Assembly (NCBI GenBank): GCA_049578505.1
Contig: JBAUMC010000084.1
Location: 20,714 to 84,713 of the forward strand
Direction: 5' to 3'
DNA: 64,000 nucleotides
Source of the DNA: JAGVPT01 sp049578505
GTDB lineage: Bacteria > Bacteroidota > Ignavibacteria > UBA10030 > UBA8401
Shown one piece after another: positions 42,271 to 49,594 of this stretch; position 1 is the stretch's first letter; every line of letters starts with the position of its first letter. The notes below the pieces were generated by a model. The model was not told the DNA's origin. It searched no databases and saw only the letters and a program-made list of their open reading frames with translations. Both the position numbers and the translations under genes were made by a program.

Positions 42271-42767
42271 GACCGGTAATTGGTAAATTGAAGTGGAAGG
42301 GGAAAATCGAGCGCCTTCAATTTTGCGATGACAGCCTGAAGATCGTCGCGGTCTTTACCCGAAACCCGTATCTGCTCTTCCATGATTTGCGCCTGTACCT
42401 TCAGCTTTGAGTCCTTGATGACCTTGACGAGGGTTTTCGCATTTTCTTTATCAATTCCAACCAGAAGCGTAATTTTCTGACGCGCCGTTCCGCCGCCGGC
42501 TTCTTCCACTGGACCGTATTTTAACGATTTGAGATGAATGCCGCGTTTGATGAACTTGTTTTGGAGGACATCTACGACGCTCTTAAGGGTAAACTCATTG
42601 AGCGAGCTGACGGTTACTATCTTTTCTTTTTGGTCGAAATTGATTGTTGACTTAGAATCTTTCAGGTCGTAGCGTTGTGCCACTTCTTTTTGGGCCTGGT
42701 TGAGGGCGTTGTCGACTTCTTGCATGTTAACTTCGGAAACGATATCGAACGAATTCTGCTGTGCCAT
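42267..42767 (-). CDS. yajQ: YajQ family (DUF520) nucleotide-binding protein
   Basis: A 166-residue protein of the YajQ family, known to bind RNA or cyclic di-GMP in some bacteria. The start NSFDIVSEVNMQEVDNALNQ and KDSKSTINFDQKEKIVTVSS are diagnostic, and the end is FPLPLQFTNYR. Length is normal (about 160). It lies four bases after the upstream dehydrogenase gene and overlaps the amidase gene, so the three are one operon. Confidence 0.93.
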   Translation of the reverse strand: MAQQNSFDIVSEVNMQEVDNALNQAQKEVAQRYDLKDSKSTINFDQKEKIVTVSSLNEFTLKSVVDVLQNKFIKRGIHLKSLKYGPVEEAGGGTARQKITLLVGIDKENAKTLVKVIKDSKLKVQAQIMEEQIRVSGKDRDDLQAVIAKLKALDFPLPLQFTNYRS

Positions 42768-42770
42768 AAT

Positions 42771-43931
42771 CTATATGGTATCCAGTGTCTCGATGATTAC
42801 ATCTCGCGTTTTGAGTTTCGCGATTAACGGCTCTGCGGGAACGATTTCTTCTGCCGTAAAAACGCCCCTCCGGGAAACTGTCCCGTCCAGCAATAATTGT
42901 GCAATGATTGAAGTAGGAAAGGAAGTCGTGCGCATCATTGCCGTCATCGAATTTTTCTTGTCGAAGAGATCGATGAGCCGGTATGAAAGCTGCTTCTTCT
43001 CCCCGTTTTGTATTCCACGGGCTGAAACCAGAAGCAGCACTACATCCGGTTCGTTAAATGTAAGACGTTTTTTGAGTAATTCCAAAAACAATTCTCGCAT
43101 TGTTACAAGATTGCTTCCAAGTGTCAGCGGCTCATTACCCGCAAAACCGATGTCAAACAGCGGTTTAATTTTTTCGCAATGGCCGGAATAACGAATTGTC
43201 TTGTATTCAAGCGATTGTACTTTTTTTTCCAGCAATTGCGGGAGCCGTGATGCGCCCCCGCCCGTGTGGAAGGCTTCCAAATTTTCAAACGGCAGGGGAA
43301 ATGAAAGGTTCTCAACTTCGGTGAGCGGTTCAACGGTTCGAATCTTCCCGTCGCGGAGTATCGTTGCATTGAGCGTATATTCTTCGACAAGGCCTTCTGC
43401 GGAAAAAACAAGTTGATAATTCAGCGGAGGATGCGGATGCTGCGGCAATCCGCCGACGCGCAACTGCAGGGAGTCAACACTCTCAAACTGGCGATAAGCA
43501 TGCATCGCCAAAATATCCGCCAGACCGGGAGCGAGACCGCAATTAACAACAGCCGTAACATTCGCACGCGCCGCACGGGGAGCTTCGGCCAATTGCTGTC
43601 CGACGATGGCATCGTCGTGTCCAAGATCGCAGAAATGGCAGCCGGCTTCAATTGCGGCTTTCGTAAGCAAGTAGTTGAGATGAAATGTCACCGCGCTGAT
43701 CACGACTTCATGCTCGCACATCATTCGTACAATCTCTCGATAATTTCGCACATCGATTCTTTCGGGATGAATTCGCTGCGGATCGACACTCTCGGCAGCG
43801 TGCCGTGCGCGTTCGCCGTCGATGTCGGCGAGGGTGATTGTATATTGAGGTGAAGAGTGGACGAGGTCGAAGGTAATGGCTTTTCCCATCAAGCCGGCAC
43901 CAAGCACTAGAAATGATTTTCGTGTTGGCAT
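42771..43931 (-). CDS. Saccharopine dehydrogenase family oxidoreductase
   Basis: A 386-residue NAD(P)-binding protein. The Rossmann motif is FLVLGAGLMGKAITFDLVHS and the second conserved part is VISAVTFHLNYLLTKAAIEA, then GCHFCDLGHDDAIVGQQLAE and NCGLAPGLADILA. This layout is that of lysine 6-dehydrogenase/saccharopine reductase-type enzymes. The true substrate is uncertain, since lysine-pathway neighbours are missing. It starts the three-gene run with yajQ and the amidase. Confidence 0.85.
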   Translation of the reverse strand: MPTRKSFLVLGAGLMGKAITFDLVHSSPQYTITLADIDGERARHAAESVDPQRIHPERIDVRNYREIVRMMCEHEVVISAVTFHLNYLLTKAAIEAGCHFCDLGHDDAIVGQQLAEAPRAARANVTAVVNCGLAPGLADILAMHAYRQFESVDSLQLRVGGLPQHPHPPLNYQLVFSAEGLVEEYTLNATILRDGKIRTVEPLTEVENLSFPLPFENLEAFHTGGGASRLPQLLEKKVQSLEYKTIRYSGHCEKIKPLFDIGFAGNEPLTLGSNLVTMRELFLELLKKRLTFNEPDVVLLLVSARGIQNGEKKQLSYRLIDLFDKKNSMTAMMRTTSFPTSIIAQLLLDGTVSRRGVFTAEEIVPAEPLIAKLKTRDVIIETLDTI

Positions 43932-43991
43932 AATTTCCTTCCGTACGATCCTTCAGCCGTGACGATGAATGCTACCGTGCACGCCGCCGTA

Positions 43992-44627
43992 CTATTTTAG
44001 AATTTCCCCCGTTTCGTTACTCCAAAAAAGTAGATCAAGATCGTCGATCGGTATGCCGATTTCCGCCGCAAATTTTTGAAAGCGCTGTTCGAGAGCGAGA
44101 TATTTTTTCTTCGTCAAGGTTTTCGGAAGAGATCGGATGGCGCCGTGCTTCTTTAAATTCCTAAGAATGTGCCGATCGAGAATCGCCAGGCCTTCGTTCA
44201 GTCCGACGTTGCGCAAGAAATGGGTCGCCTCTTTATACCCAATCCCTTTCACGTTCTCGGCCAGCCATTCCCTTTTCTCGAAAGCAGGTTCACCGTTAGA
44301 GATTTTCCGGAGAATTTCGCCGTATTGCCGCTTCATGGCGATGAGCAATTTTGCTTTTGTCTTATGGAAGCGGATATAATATTCTTTTTGGTGGAGCAGC
44401 GGCTCCGGATTGAACTCGGCGTTCTGAAAATTGTGGGCCATCAATGTTTTCTGGGCCTTCGCCGAGTTGATCGCGCTCGACTGAGGCGTCATGAAACAAT
44501 ACACCAGTTCATAGAAATATTCCTCGCGTGTCACCGCACGGAAATCGCTTAAGCGCCGTCGAATTGCAGGCTGCTTTCTTTCGTAATCATGCAGCAACAG
44601 GTCGATGTTTTTGTAGCGAGCGTTCAC
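43992..44627 (-). CDS. 8-oxoguanine DNA glycosylase/AP lyase, Ogg2 type
   Basis: A 211-residue HhH-GPD glycosylase that removes 8-oxoguanine from DNA. The catalytic Lys is in NVKGIGYKEATHFLRNVG and the catalytic Asp in LAILDRHILRNLKKHG, which is the Ogg2 signature known from Thermotoga and archaea. The start is a GTG at 44627 that overlaps the mutY stop (GTGA); the frame is open further upstream inside mutY but those codons do not fit the family. It is translationally coupled to mutY. Confidence 0.9.
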   Translation of the reverse strand: MNARYKNIDLLLHDYERKQPAIRRRLSDFRAVTREEYFYELVYCFMTPQSSAINSAKAQKTLMAHNFQNAEFNPEPLLHQKEYYIRFHKTKAKLLIAMKRQYGEILRKISNGEPAFEKREWLAENVKGIGYKEATHFLRNVGLNEGLAILDRHILRNLKKHGAIRSLPKTLTKKKYLALEQRFQKFAAEIGIPIDDLDLLFWSNETGEILK

Positions 44628-45523
44628 CGGGCGATGGATACCTTCCTTCTTTCTCCGGTTCCGCGAAGGGCGATCAACGCTTCTCTTTCCATCATTTTCA
44701 ACACATTCATAATCCATTTCATATCTCGCAGGTGAAAGCCGTCGACAACCCGCTCCCCGAGCTGCCGCGCAGTCAATGGGGCATCGTGGAGAGCTTTTAA
44801 AATCCTTCCGCGGTAAATTCGGCGGGGAACTCCTTTGAACGACGGCTCAGCTTTTTTCGGCGATGAGATATTTTTTCTCAGACCAGTTGAGAAAGCCGAT
44901 GCACATAATGTATTGACCGGGCATGAACTGCAGCGTGGAGTTTTTGCCGTGCACACCATCGCACCGAGGTCCATGAGGGCCTGGTTCCATTGAAGAGAGT
45001 TTCGCGGAGGGAGAATTTTTTCGGCAGTGGCCCAAATGACTTTTTCCGATTTCATGTCGTTTGTTGAGCGGGCTTTCCAGAATATTCGGCTGAAGATTCG
45101 CCGGATATTAATATCAACAACAGGGGCGGCCGCGTTGAAAGCAAAACATGTAATAGCGTGCGCAGTATACTTTCCGATGCCGGGCAGGTCCTGTAGTTCT
45201 TCAATTGTGCGAGGAAGCCTGCCTCCTGAATTTTCTGCAAGCTGTTTGGCAAGCTGGTGCAGTCGAAGGGCACGGCTGTTGTAACCGAGTCCCGACCACT
45301 GACGCAAAACATCGCTTTTTGGCGCCCCCGCCAACGCTGAAAGTGTCGGAAATTTCTTCAACCATGCTGAATAAAAGACCGCGACACGACTTACCTGCGT
45401 TTGCTGCGCCATGACCTCCGAAAGGAGGATCCGGTAAGGATTTTTCGTTTTCCGCCAGGGGAGATCACGACCGTTATTTTTATACCAATGGAGAATTTTT
45501 GAATGAAGCCGGGAAGAGTTCAA
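44624..45523 (-). CDS. mutY: A/G-specific adenine glycosylase, short form
   Basis: A 299-residue MutY that removes A mispaired with 8-oxoG. The catalytic Glu is in ILLSEVMAQQTQV, the helix-hairpin-helix is LPGIGKYTAHAITCFAFN and the catalytic Asp is in APVVDINIRRIFSRI. The 4Fe-4S cluster Cys have the family spacing C-X6-C-X2-C-X5-C (CTAKTPRCSSCPVNTLC). The C-terminal MutT-like recognition domain found in many MutY proteins is absent; instead a short winged-helix-like tail follows (GRILKALHDAPLTARQLGER). It starts a pair with ogg2. Confidence 0.92.
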   Translation of the reverse strand: MNSSRLHSKILHWYKNNGRDLPWRKTKNPYRILLSEVMAQQTQVSRVAVFYSAWLKKFPTLSALAGAPKSDVLRQWSGLGYNSRALRLHQLAKQLAENSGGRLPRTIEELQDLPGIGKYTAHAITCFAFNAAAPVVDINIRRIFSRIFWKARSTNDMKSEKVIWATAEKILPPRNSLQWNQALMDLGAMVCTAKTPRCSSCPVNTLCASAFSTGLRKNISSPKKAEPSFKGVPRRIYRGRILKALHDAPLTARQLGERVVDGFHLRDMKWIMNVLKMMEREALIALRGTGERRKVSIAR

Positions 45524-45526
45524 AAG

Positions 45527-45570
45527 AGCAATTAAGAATTATGAATTAAGAATTAGGAATTAAGGGTGCA
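45527..45570. repeat. Word-like microsatellite ahead of mutY
   Basis: Degenerate repeats of GAATTAAGAATTATGAATTA. The same word recurs inside the glycerate kinase gene at 57637-57674. Confidence 0.6.
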
Positions 45571-45616
45571 GATAAAAAAGGAATGCTCTCTAAATGTCGG
45601 ATTTGTGATGATCTGG

Positions 45617-46018
45617 TCAAGTTTTTAACTTTTCACTTTGAACTTTTAATTTTTCCACCACGTCCTTGTTGCCTTCCAGCATATCGATACCCGCTAACTC
45701 GGCGCGATTAACCCATCTGATTTGTTCAAAGATATTATTCCGGATTGTTCCGGAGAATGAAGAAACGAAATGGTAAAAAACCTCGAACGAGCCCGAATCG
45801 GGATAGAGCCATTCCTGGCGGAAAAATTCTTGCCCGACGATTGCATCGATGGAAAGTTCTTCGCGGAGTTCTCTCCTGAGGCATTGATCGACCGATTCGC
45901 CGTTCTCAAATTTGCCTCCTGGAAATTCCCACTTCAACGGATACCGGGAATTTTTCTTTCGCTGGCAAACAAGTACTTGCGGACCGAGGGTGATGATTCC
46001 TACAGCGACTTTTATCAT
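45617..46018 (-). CDS. mutT: NUDIX hydrolase, MutT-like 8-oxo-dGTP diphosphatase
   Basis: A 133-residue NUDIX protein cleansing oxidised dGTP from the nucleotide pool. The NUDIX box is GGKFENGESVDQCLRRELRE-E-L (GX5EX7REUXEEXGU type) near residue 38. The ATG at 46018 gives MIKVAVGIITLGPQVLVCQR, as in MutT; the open frame upstream is non-family. The last 12 residues (EKLKVQSEKLKT) are encoded by microsatellite-like DNA at 45617-45656. Together with mutY and ogg2 it completes an oxidised-guanine defence set. Confidence 0.88.
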   Translation of the reverse strand: MIKVAVGIITLGPQVLVCQRKKNSRYPLKWEFPGGKFENGESVDQCLRRELREELSIDAIVGQEFFRQEWLYPDSGSFEVFYHFVSSFSGTIRNNIFEQIRWVNRAELAGIDMLEGNKDVVEKLKVQSEKLKT

Positions 46019-46196
46019 GGGAGAATATAAAAAGATGGTGGTTGAAAGACAACGTTGTATATAGAAGTCGCCCATGCCACCTAAGAAAGAGGCCTATCTG
46101 GATAGTTTGCCAAACTTGATTGACAAAATGTTCGACATCTTGCGATGCCATACATCTAGCCAGTGTCTTAGTTTAAGGGCTCTCATCCCAATTTGA

Positions 46197-46286
46197 AGTA
46201 GCGGCTTAATTTGAATAAAAAATTGCCATGCCCACGTTCCGAATGGATGCCTTTGGCACGCGGGAATGACAAACTGAGCCAGTGCT
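46197..46286. repeat. 90-bp MITE, copy C, with perfect 8-bp target duplication
   Basis: Same length as copy A and about 85% identical. Ends are AGTAGCGGCTTAATTTG and (reverse complement) AGCACTGGCTCAGTTTG. It is flanked by an exact CAATTTGA on both sides (46189-46196 and 46287-46294). The right copy of the duplication overlaps the -35 box of the thiamine operon promoter. Confidence 0.88.
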
Positions 46287-46290
46287 CAAT

Positions 46291-46319
46291 TTGACTTTTC
46301 CTCAGCGGCAATGTATATT
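46291..46319 (+). promoter_or_regulatory. Promoter of the thiamine operon
   Basis: TTGACT (46291-46296), 17 bases, TATATT (46314-46319). Transcription would start near 46326, about 25 bases before the riboswitch. The -35 box begins inside the MITE target duplication. Confidence 0.7.
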
Positions 46320-46350
46320 TAACGCAGAATTTGTTCTTTGAAGTTTAAAT

Positions 46351-46460
46351 CGTTAGGGGTGTTTCGCCTACGGCGAATCTGAGAATATACCCTACAACGA
46401 TCCCGCAGTTTCGTGCGGGATAAATTTACCTGATCTGGATAATGCCAGCGTAGGAAACAC
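46351..46460 (+). ncRNA. TPP riboswitch (THI element)
   Basis: The conserved parts of the thiamine pyrophosphate aptamer appear in order: AGGGGTG (46355-46361), CTGAGA (46379-46384), ACCC, then ACCTGATCTGGATAATGCCA (46428-46447) and GCGTAGGAAAC. The variable P3 arm is a clean hairpin TCCCGCA/TGCGGGA (46401-46420). TPP binding is expected to favour the terminator at 46482 and switch off the downstream thiamine genes. Confidence 0.96.
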
Positions 46461-46481
46461 GATGCCATGTTTTTTTTCTGA

Positions 46482-46522
46482 AGCCGTTACTGATGCATTC
46501 CAATTCAGCAGCGGCTTTTTTT
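46482..46522 (+). terminator. Riboswitch expression platform: intrinsic terminator
   Basis: AGCCGTTACTGA (46482-46493) pairs with TCAGCAGCGGCT (46505-46516) with one mismatch and one G-T pair, followed by seven T. It lies 22 bases after the aptamer and 58 bases before the receptor start, so control is by transcription termination. Confidence 0.88.
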
Positions 46523-46579
46523 ATTTCCGAAAGGTCGGAAGGATTTTTTGTGATAAAGGAAAAAATGGAAAGGTCTATA

Positions 46580-48820
46580 ATGCGAAAAATGGTAATTGTG
46601 ATCGTTTCTAGTTTCGTAGTCCATCTAAATCTCTATTCCCAAGATGAAAAAGATAAGGACACTGTAAAATACACGCTAGCCCCCGTTTTTGTTACAGCGA
46701 CTGAAGCGAAAGAGCGGGAAACGCCTGTGACATTTACAAATCTCAACAAAGGTCTTATCGAAGAACGTTACTCGATGCAGGATGTTCCTGTCTTGCTTGC
46801 CCAGCTCCCCTCTATGATTTCTTTTTCGGACGGAGGAAACGGCATCGGCTACAATTATGTAACGTTGCGCGGGTTCGATCAGTCCCGTTTATCCATTATG
46901 GTGAACGGCATTCCTCAAAATGACCCCGAAGACCAGGGCGTGTATTGGCTTGACTTTTCAGATATTCTTGCAAGCGCGTCGAACGTTCAAGTGCAGCGAG
47001 GTGCTGGAAGCGCGTTCTATGGTCCTCCGGCGATCGGGGGCTCAATCAACGTTATCACCAACCCGTTTGAGCCTAAGCCGTACGTGAGGTTTGAAAGCAT
47101 GTTCGGCTTTCAGCAATACAGCGACAGCAGTGCATCGTTGCCGATGACGATGAAAAAGCTTTCTGCATCGTTCAATTCTGGTCTGGTTGATAATAAGTAT
47201 ATGTTCTACGGCAAGCTTGGACAAATAAATTCGGACGGGTACCGAATTCATTCGGGAGCGGCGCTCGACTCGTATTTCTTTGGGGCGCTGCTGCTTGGGG
47301 AAAACACATCGACCCGGATTCATTTTTTCGGCGGACCGTTGCAGGATCAGTTGGTATACAACGGCGTGCCGAAATCATACAACGGTGATTACCAACTTCG
47401 AAGGATGAACATTAACGATGAGGGTCTGATCCGTCAACCGGAAGAAAACGAACAATTCACACAACCCCATTATGAGATTCTCAACGAATGGAAGATTTCT
47501 GAAACACAAAAACTGAGCAACACGTTGTTTTTTTATGAGGGGCATGGATGGTTCGATTTTGATGAATACGGGGACACATCGACGTTTCGCATCGACCAGG
47601 TACATGGCTTGCATCCTACGCAGGACATATCGACTGCACTTATCCGGGCCGGCATCGATCTCGCGCAATGGGGCTGGCTGCCACACTATGAATGGACGCA
47701 CGAAAACGGCGAGCTGACCGTCGGCGGTGAACTCCGCTACCACAAGGGAACACATTGGGGTCAGGTGTTGAGCGCCGACAGCCTCCCTGCAAATTATGAC
47801 ATCAGTTACCGGTTCTATCAGTACAACGGCGAGAAGACGATGGCGTCATTGTACGCCAGTGAAGTGTATCGCCTTCAAGAAAACATTTCCCTGATGGCGA
47901 ACGTGCAGTTTGCGTACGACCAGTACAGGATTGATGATGAAAAGTTTTTAGATAATTCGTTCAGCTACCCGTATTATTTTCTCAATCCGCGATTCGGGAT
48001 AAATTATAATATTACCGATGCATGGAACACGTATATCTCCGTGGCGTACACATCGCACGAGCCGCCGTTGAGCAATCTTTACGACGCTGAAAATTCCGCC
48101 TACGACCCTACTATTGTTCCGCAGTTTGAAACGAAAATTGTCAACAACGATACCGTGTACGATTACACGAAGCCTCTTGTAAAGCCGGAGCAGCTTCTCG
48201 ACTTCGAGCTGGGCGCAGGGTACAGATCGAATGATCTGACCGGAACCGTGAATGTCTACTGGATGGAGTTTACAAATGAATTGGTCCCGAACGGAAAGCT
48301 CAACCGTTTCGGTATCCCGATCGTCGGCAACGCAGACCGGACGCGCCACATCGGTATTGAGCTGGACGGTTCGGCCCGGCTGCCGTTTTTATTTTCTCTG
48401 AGCGGAAATGTATCGGTGTCATCCAATAAAATTATCAAAGAAACTGTCCTCAACGTAGATTCAACCGGAGCAATCTTCCCCGCGAATTTGGACGGTAATC
48501 CCATAGGAGGCTTTCCAAGCATTCTGGGAAATATCTTTTTAAATTATCAAACTGACAAATTGACCGCATCGTTTTCAGCAAAATATGTCGGTTCGTTCTA
48601 CACAGACGATTTCAAGCTTGAAGCAGATAAGAACGATGCGTACACTGTATTTAATATTGAAGCATTGTATAAACTTCCTTCCATCGCAAGCGCCGGCCTG
48701 ACGCTTCGGGGAGAAGTCCGCAACGTATTCAACACCCTCTACATGCAAACAGGGAACGGCAACTTATTCTTTCCAGCGGCAGAGAGAAATTTTGTCGCCG
48801 GCATTTCTGTGCAATTATAG
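46580..48820 (+). CDS. TonB-dependent outer-membrane receptor, predicted thiamine uptake
   Basis: A 746-residue TonB-dependent receptor. A signal peptide (MRKMVIVIVSSFVVHLNLYS) is followed by a TonB-box-like segment (PVFVTATEAKERE), a plug domain (GYNYVTLRGFDQSRLSIMVN-G, then VQVQRGAGSAFYGPPAIGGS) and a 22-strand-type barrel ending ERNFVAGISVQL. The start at 46580 has GGAAAGG six to seven bases ahead; the longer frame from 46493 begins inside the terminator. TPP-riboswitch control and the following thiN gene indicate that it imports thiamine or a thiamine phosphate, as predicted earlier for Bacteroidetes receptors of this kind. Confidence 0.92.
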   Translation: MRKMVIVIVSSFVVHLNLYSQDEKDKDTVKYTLAPVFVTATEAKERETPVTFTNLNKGLIEERYSMQDVPVLLAQLPSMISFSDGGNGIGYNYVTLRGFDQSRLSIMVNGIPQNDPEDQGVYWLDFSDILASASNVQVQRGAGSAFYGPPAIGGSINVITNPFEPKPYVRFESMFGFQQYSDSSASLPMTMKKLSASFNSGLVDNKYMFYGKLGQINSDGYRIHSGAALDSYFFGALLLGENTSTRIHFFGGPLQDQLVYNGVPKSYNGDYQLRRMNINDEGLIRQPEENEQFTQPHYEILNEWKISETQKLSNTLFFYEGHGWFDFDEYGDTSTFRIDQVHGLHPTQDISTALIRAGIDLAQWGWLPHYEWTHENGELTVGGELRYHKGTHWGQVLSADSLPANYDISYRFYQYNGEKTMASLYASEVYRLQENISLMANVQFAYDQYRIDDEKFLDNSFSYPYYFLNPRFGINYNITDAWNTYISVAYTSHEPPLSNLYDAENSAYDPTIVPQFETKIVNNDTVYDYTKPLVKPEQLLDFELGAGYRSNDLTGTVNVYWMEFTNELVPNGKLNRFGIPIVGNADRTRHIGIELDGSARLPFLFSLSGNVSVSSNKIIKETVLNVDSTGAIFPANLDGNPIGGFPSILGNIFLNYQTDKLTASFSAKYVGSFYTDDFKLEADKNDAYTVFNIEALYKLPSIASAGLTLRGEVRNVFNTLYMQTGNGNLFFPAAERNFVAGISVQL

Positions 48821-48829
48821 TCTGAATTC

Positions 48830-49483
48830 ATGAAAACAATATCGGCAGGGAAAAAAAAGCGCGAGGCCTTAGTCATTTGCAACGGCGAAGTCCCTTCGAA
48901 AAAAGCGATGCTACAGTTGCTGCGAGGAAAACCGTTCATCGTTTGCGCGGATGGGGGAGCGAATAAAGCCCGAACGCTTGGCATCCTGCCGGATCTCATT
49001 ATCGGCGATTTGGATTCGATTTCACTCGTAACGAGGCGATTTTTCCCCAACGTTGAAACACTCCGTGTTAAAAGCCAGTACAGCACGGACCTCGAAAAAG
49101 CGCTCGATTATTTGGTGAAACATCGGTATCAAACCGCAAGTGTTGTAGGCGCACTGGGGGGCAGACCCGATCACTCGTTTGCAAACTTCAGCATTTTTAA
49201 AAAATACCATAATCGAATCGGCCTCCTTTTCTCTGACTCTCTGTGCAATATTCAAATTATCGATAAGAAAATAGTTTTCGAATCACGAATCGGCACGGTA
49301 ATTTCGTTAATGCCGCTCGGCCGATGCGTGGGAATTACGACAGCAGGTCTCGAATTCCCACTAGTCAATGAATCGCTCGAACTTGGCATCCGTGAAGGAA
49401 CGAGCAACAAGGTAATTTCTTCTCCTGTAAAAATATCCGTCAAAAAGGGAAGTCTGTTGTTGTTTGTGGTAAAGTCGAAATGA
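48830..49483 (+). CDS. thiN: Thiamine pyrophosphokinase
   Basis: A 217-residue enzyme transferring pyrophosphate from ATP to thiamine to form TPP, allowing salvage without de novo synthesis. Motifs are FIVCADGGANKARTLGILPD, LIIGDLDSI, SQYSTDLEKALDYLVKH and GALGGRPDHSFANFSIFKKY, all typical. The C-terminal thiamine-binding beta part (VISLMPLGRCVGITTAGLEF) is present. It lies nine bases after the receptor gene, in the same riboswitch-controlled operon. Confidence 0.94.
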   Translation: MKTISAGKKKREALVICNGEVPSKKAMLQLLRGKPFIVCADGGANKARTLGILPDLIIGDLDSISLVTRRFFPNVETLRVKSQYSTDLEKALDYLVKHRYQTASVVGALGGRPDHSFANFSIFKKYHNRIGLLFSDSLCNIQIIDKKIVFESRIGTVISLMPLGRCVGITTAGLEFPLVNESLELGIREGTSNKVISSPVKISVKKGSLLLFVVKSK

Positions 49484-49594
49484 TTAATATCAATTTGCGA
49501 TATTCAAATTCCGATTGACGATTTCATAAAATTTTAATTTGCCGCTAAGAATTGTGATACTTGTTGATTGCTCATTGTTGATTGTTCATTGCAC
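49484..49594. repeat. Word-like microsatellite between thiN and the SSF gene
   Basis: Variants of ATTTGCGATATTCAAATTCC, then TTGTTGATTGCTCATTGTTG and ATTGTTCATTG. No terminator or ribosome site is evident, so the downstream gene may still be in the operon. Confidence 0.55.

Noticed and set aside
46493..46579. Longer N-terminus for the TonB receptor
   Set aside because: The extra codons begin inside the riboswitch terminator; the ATG at 46580 has a good ribosome site and opens a signal peptide.
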